Positions 4,989 through 6,832 of a stretch of DNA of 6,832 nt are shown here, piece after piece. The first letter of the stretch is position 1; every line of letters begins with the position of its first letter. The stretch is from an uncultured Pseudoflavonifractor sp. (GTDB lineage Bacteria; Bacillota; Clostridia; Oscillospirales; Oscillospiraceae). The notes under the pieces were generated by a model. It was not told the DNA's origin and made no database searches. It saw only the letters and a program-made list of their open reading frames with translations. The stretch is taken from NCBI GenBank assembly GCA_947383685.1, contig CANDEE010000076.1, positions 1-6,832 on the forward strand. The letters run 5' to 3'. A program made the position numbers and the translations under genes.

Positions 4989-6832
4989 TCACTTCTTTGT
5001 GGCGGTCTTCTTCGCAGAGGGCTTTTTGGCGGCGGCCTTCTTGGCGGTCGCCTTCTTGGCCTCCCCGCCCTCGTCCTTCTTCTTGTAGTACCCCCGCTTA
5101 TCCTCGGGGAGAAAGTTGGGGCACTTATCGTTGATGCAGAAGGGCTTTCTGGCCCCCTTGCCGGAGAGCTTGAACATGGTCTGCCCGCACTGGGGGCAGT
5201 TGTCCGCCACAGGTACGTCAAAGGTCATAAAATCGCACTGGCGGGGCGCGTCCTCCCGGCGGGTAACAAACTCACAGGCGTAATAGGTGTAGGGCTTGCC
5301 GTTTTTCTTGCTGGTGCCCGAGCGCTTGAGGAGCCGTCCGCCGCACTTGGGGCACTTGCCGGGCATCTGCTCCACAATGGGCTGGGTGTGCCCGCACTCG
5401 GGCCAGCCGGGGCAGGCCAGGAACCGGCCAAACCGGCCCGACTTAAATACCAGGTTCCGCCCGCAAAGGGGGCAAATCTCCTCCGAGACCTCGTCGGGCA
5501 CACGGATGCGCTCTCCCACGTCGGCCTCCGCCTTTTGCAGTTCCTCGGAAAAACCGCCGTAGAAGCCGTGGAGCACATCCTTCCACTTCTCCTTGCCCCG
5601 CTCCACTTGGTCCAGGCTCTCCTCCATCTGGGCGGTAAAGGCGTAGTCCACAATGTCGGGAAACTTCTCCTTCATCACCATGTTCACCGTTTCCCCCAGG
5701 GGGGTGGTGCGGAGGTATTTGCCCTCCTTCACCACATACTCCCGGCTCTCAATGGTGGAGATGGTGGGAGCGTAGGTGGAGGGCCGCCCAATGCCCTTCT
5801 CCTCCAACGCCTTGATAAGGCTGGCCTCAGTATACCGGGCGGGGGGCTGGGTAAAGTGCTGCTTGGGGGTCAACCCCTGCAGGGTGAGGGCCTCCCCCTC
5901 CTTCAAATCGGGCAGGGGGGACTGGAACTCCTCGTCCTCCTCGTCCTTCCCCTCCACATAGACCGCCGTATAGCCGGAAAATTTCAATGCCGTGTGGGTG
6001 GCCCGGAAGCGGTAGTCGTTGGACTGGGCCTCGATGGTCACGCTGTCATAGGTGGCGGAGGACATCTGACAGGCCAGGAACCGGCTCCAAATCAGCTTAT
6101 AAAGCCGGTACTGCTCGGCAGTCAGGTCCTTCTTCACCGCCTCCGGGGTCAGCTCCACGTTGGAGGGCCGGATGGCCTCGTGGGCGTCCTGGGCCCCCGA
6201 CTTGGTCTTATAGACCCGGGGCGCGCCGGGGTAGTAGTCCTTGCCATAGCGGCCCAGGATAAAGGTCTTGGCCGCGGCGGTGGCCTCGTCAGAAAGGCGC
6301 AGGGAGTCGGTTCTCATATAGGTAATAAGGCCCACCGTGCCCTCCCCGGTAATGTCCACGCCCTCATAGAGCTGCTGGGCAATGGACATGGTGCGCCGGG
6401 GCTGCATATTCAGCTTGCGGCTGGCCTCCTGCTGGAGGGTCGAGGTGGTAAAGGGCGGCGCCGGGTTCCGGGTCTTTTCCTGCTTCTTGACCCCGGCCAC
6501 GGTAAAGGCTCCAGCCTTCACTGCCTCCATCACAGCGTTGACCTCTCCTTCGCTGTGGAGGTCCATCTTCTTTTCCTTGCCATAGAACTGGGCGGTAAAC
6601 TGGCCCACATTGGGCTTCACCCGCTCCAGCTCCGCGTCCAGGGACCAGTATTCCTCCGCCTGGAAGGCCTTGATCTCCTCCTCCCGCTCGCAGACCAGCC
6701 GGGTGGCCACAGACTGCACCCGGCCCGCGGAGAGGCCCCGCTTGATCTTCTTCCACAGGAAGGGGGAAATTTGATAGCCCACCACCCGGTCCAGCACCCT
6801 TCTCGCCTGCTGGGCGTCCACCAGGTCCATGT
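4989..6832 (-). CDS. topA: DNA topoisomerase I (type IA), 5' end beyond the window
   Basis: Relaxes negative supercoils by single-strand cleavage and passage. About 613 residues are visible; the N-terminal Toprim domain is outside the right edge. Counting from the Met at 6830: SAGRVQSVATRL (34-45); the active-site motif GLITYMRTDSLR with catalytic Tyr171 (codon 6320-6318); HEAIRP (217-222) and EKGIGRPSTYAP (344-355). Three four-cysteine zinc fingers follow: Cys453/456/473/479, Cys493/496/519/532 and Cys545/548/565/570. The protein ends in a basic tail (583-613) of AKK, TAKK and PSAKK units. Such tails aid DNA binding and processivity in actinobacterial TopA; the same role here is inference. 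topA followed by trmFO is a common Firmicute order. The frame is intact. The Met at 6830 is internal, not the start. Confidence 0.97.
   Translation of the reverse strand, partial: MDLVDAQQARRVLDRVVGYQISPFLWKKIKRGLSAGRVQSVATRLVCEREEEIKAFQAEEYWSLDAELERVKPNVGQFTAQFYGKEKKMDLHSEGEVNAVMEAVKAGAFTVAGVKKQEKTRNPAPPFTTSTLQQEASRKLNMQPRRTMSIAQQLYEGVDITGEGTVGLITYMRTDSLRLSDEATAAAKTFILGRYGKDYYPGAPRVYKTKSGAQDAHEAIRPSNVELTPEAVKKDLTAEQYRLYKLIWSRFLACQMSSATYDSVTIEAQSNDYRFRATHTALKFSGYTAVYVEGKDEEDEEFQSPLPDLKEGEALTLQGLTPKQHFTQPPARYTEASLIKALEEKGIGRPSTYAPTISTIESREYVVKEGKYLRTTPLGETVNMVMKEKFPDIVDYAFTAQMEESLDQVERGKEKWKDVLHGFYGGFSEELQKAEADVGERIRVPDEVSEEICPLCGRNLVFKSGRFGRFLACPGWPECGHTQPIVEQMPGKCPKCGGRLLKRSGTSKKNGKPYTYYACEFVTRREDAPRQCDFMTFDVPVADNCPQCGQTMFKLSGKGARKPFCINDKCPNFLPEDKRGYYKKKDEGGEAKKATAKKAAAKKPSAKKTATKK

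Noticed and set aside
3257..5134. A 625-codon open frame on the plus strand opposite trmFO, the TraX gene and the end of topA
   Set aside because: It is antisense to three well-supported genes, has no family motifs, and is rich in G, P, H and Q as expected from the complement of GC-biased codons.
4922..5221. N-terminal extension of the TraX frame into topA
   Set aside because: The extra residues are arginine- and proline-rich translation of the topA 3' end in another frame; the GTG at 4921 has a perfect AGGAGG and begins just before the conserved family region.

Overview
The window looks like part of the chromosome of a fairly GC-rich Firmicute, most likely a gut-type Clostridia of the Oscillospiraceae kind (Flavonifractor, Lawsonibacter or Intestinimonas-like). 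This is inferred from the folate-dependent tRNA methylase TrmFO, the housekeeping order topA-trmFO ... plsX-acpP-rnc, perfect Shine-Dalgarno sites of Gram-positive type, and about 60-70% GC in the housekeeping genes. No species can be named from the sequence alone.

Nearly everything is on the minus strand, so the order of transcription runs from the right edge to the left: topA (start beyond the right edge), a TraX-family membrane protein gene, trmFO, then an AT-richer insert of two small divergent genes (an XRE-type regulator on the minus strand and a DUF6809-like gene on the plus strand), then plsX, acpP, rnc, a bidirectional terminator, and a small two-helix membrane protein cut off at the left edge.

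The core genes cover DNA topology (TopA), tRNA modification (TrmFO), the start of phospholipid synthesis (PlsX makes acyl-phosphate from acyl-ACP, and acpP supplies the carrier), and RNA processing (RNase III). acpP has its own near-consensus promoter between plsX and acpP and is coupled to rnc by overlapping stop and start codons.

The most interesting part is roughly 2380-2914. A 72-residue XRE repressor overlaps the TTG start of plsX by four bases, so it sits where fapR sits in Bacillus (fapR-plsX). Upstream of it lies a divergent promoter region with a 15-bp perfect inverted repeat. This repeat covers the spacer, -10 and leader of a near-consensus plus-strand promoter for the DUF6809-like gene. 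That gene runs against the operon and its tail overlaps the 3' end of trmFO by 24 bases. The segment is much AT-richer than its flanks (118 G+C in 300 bases at 2461-2760 by hand count).

The left edge is not biological: bases 15-47 are the Illumina TruSeq universal adapter, with what looks like an i5 index and the end of the P5 oligo before it. The contig should be trimmed to start at about base 48.
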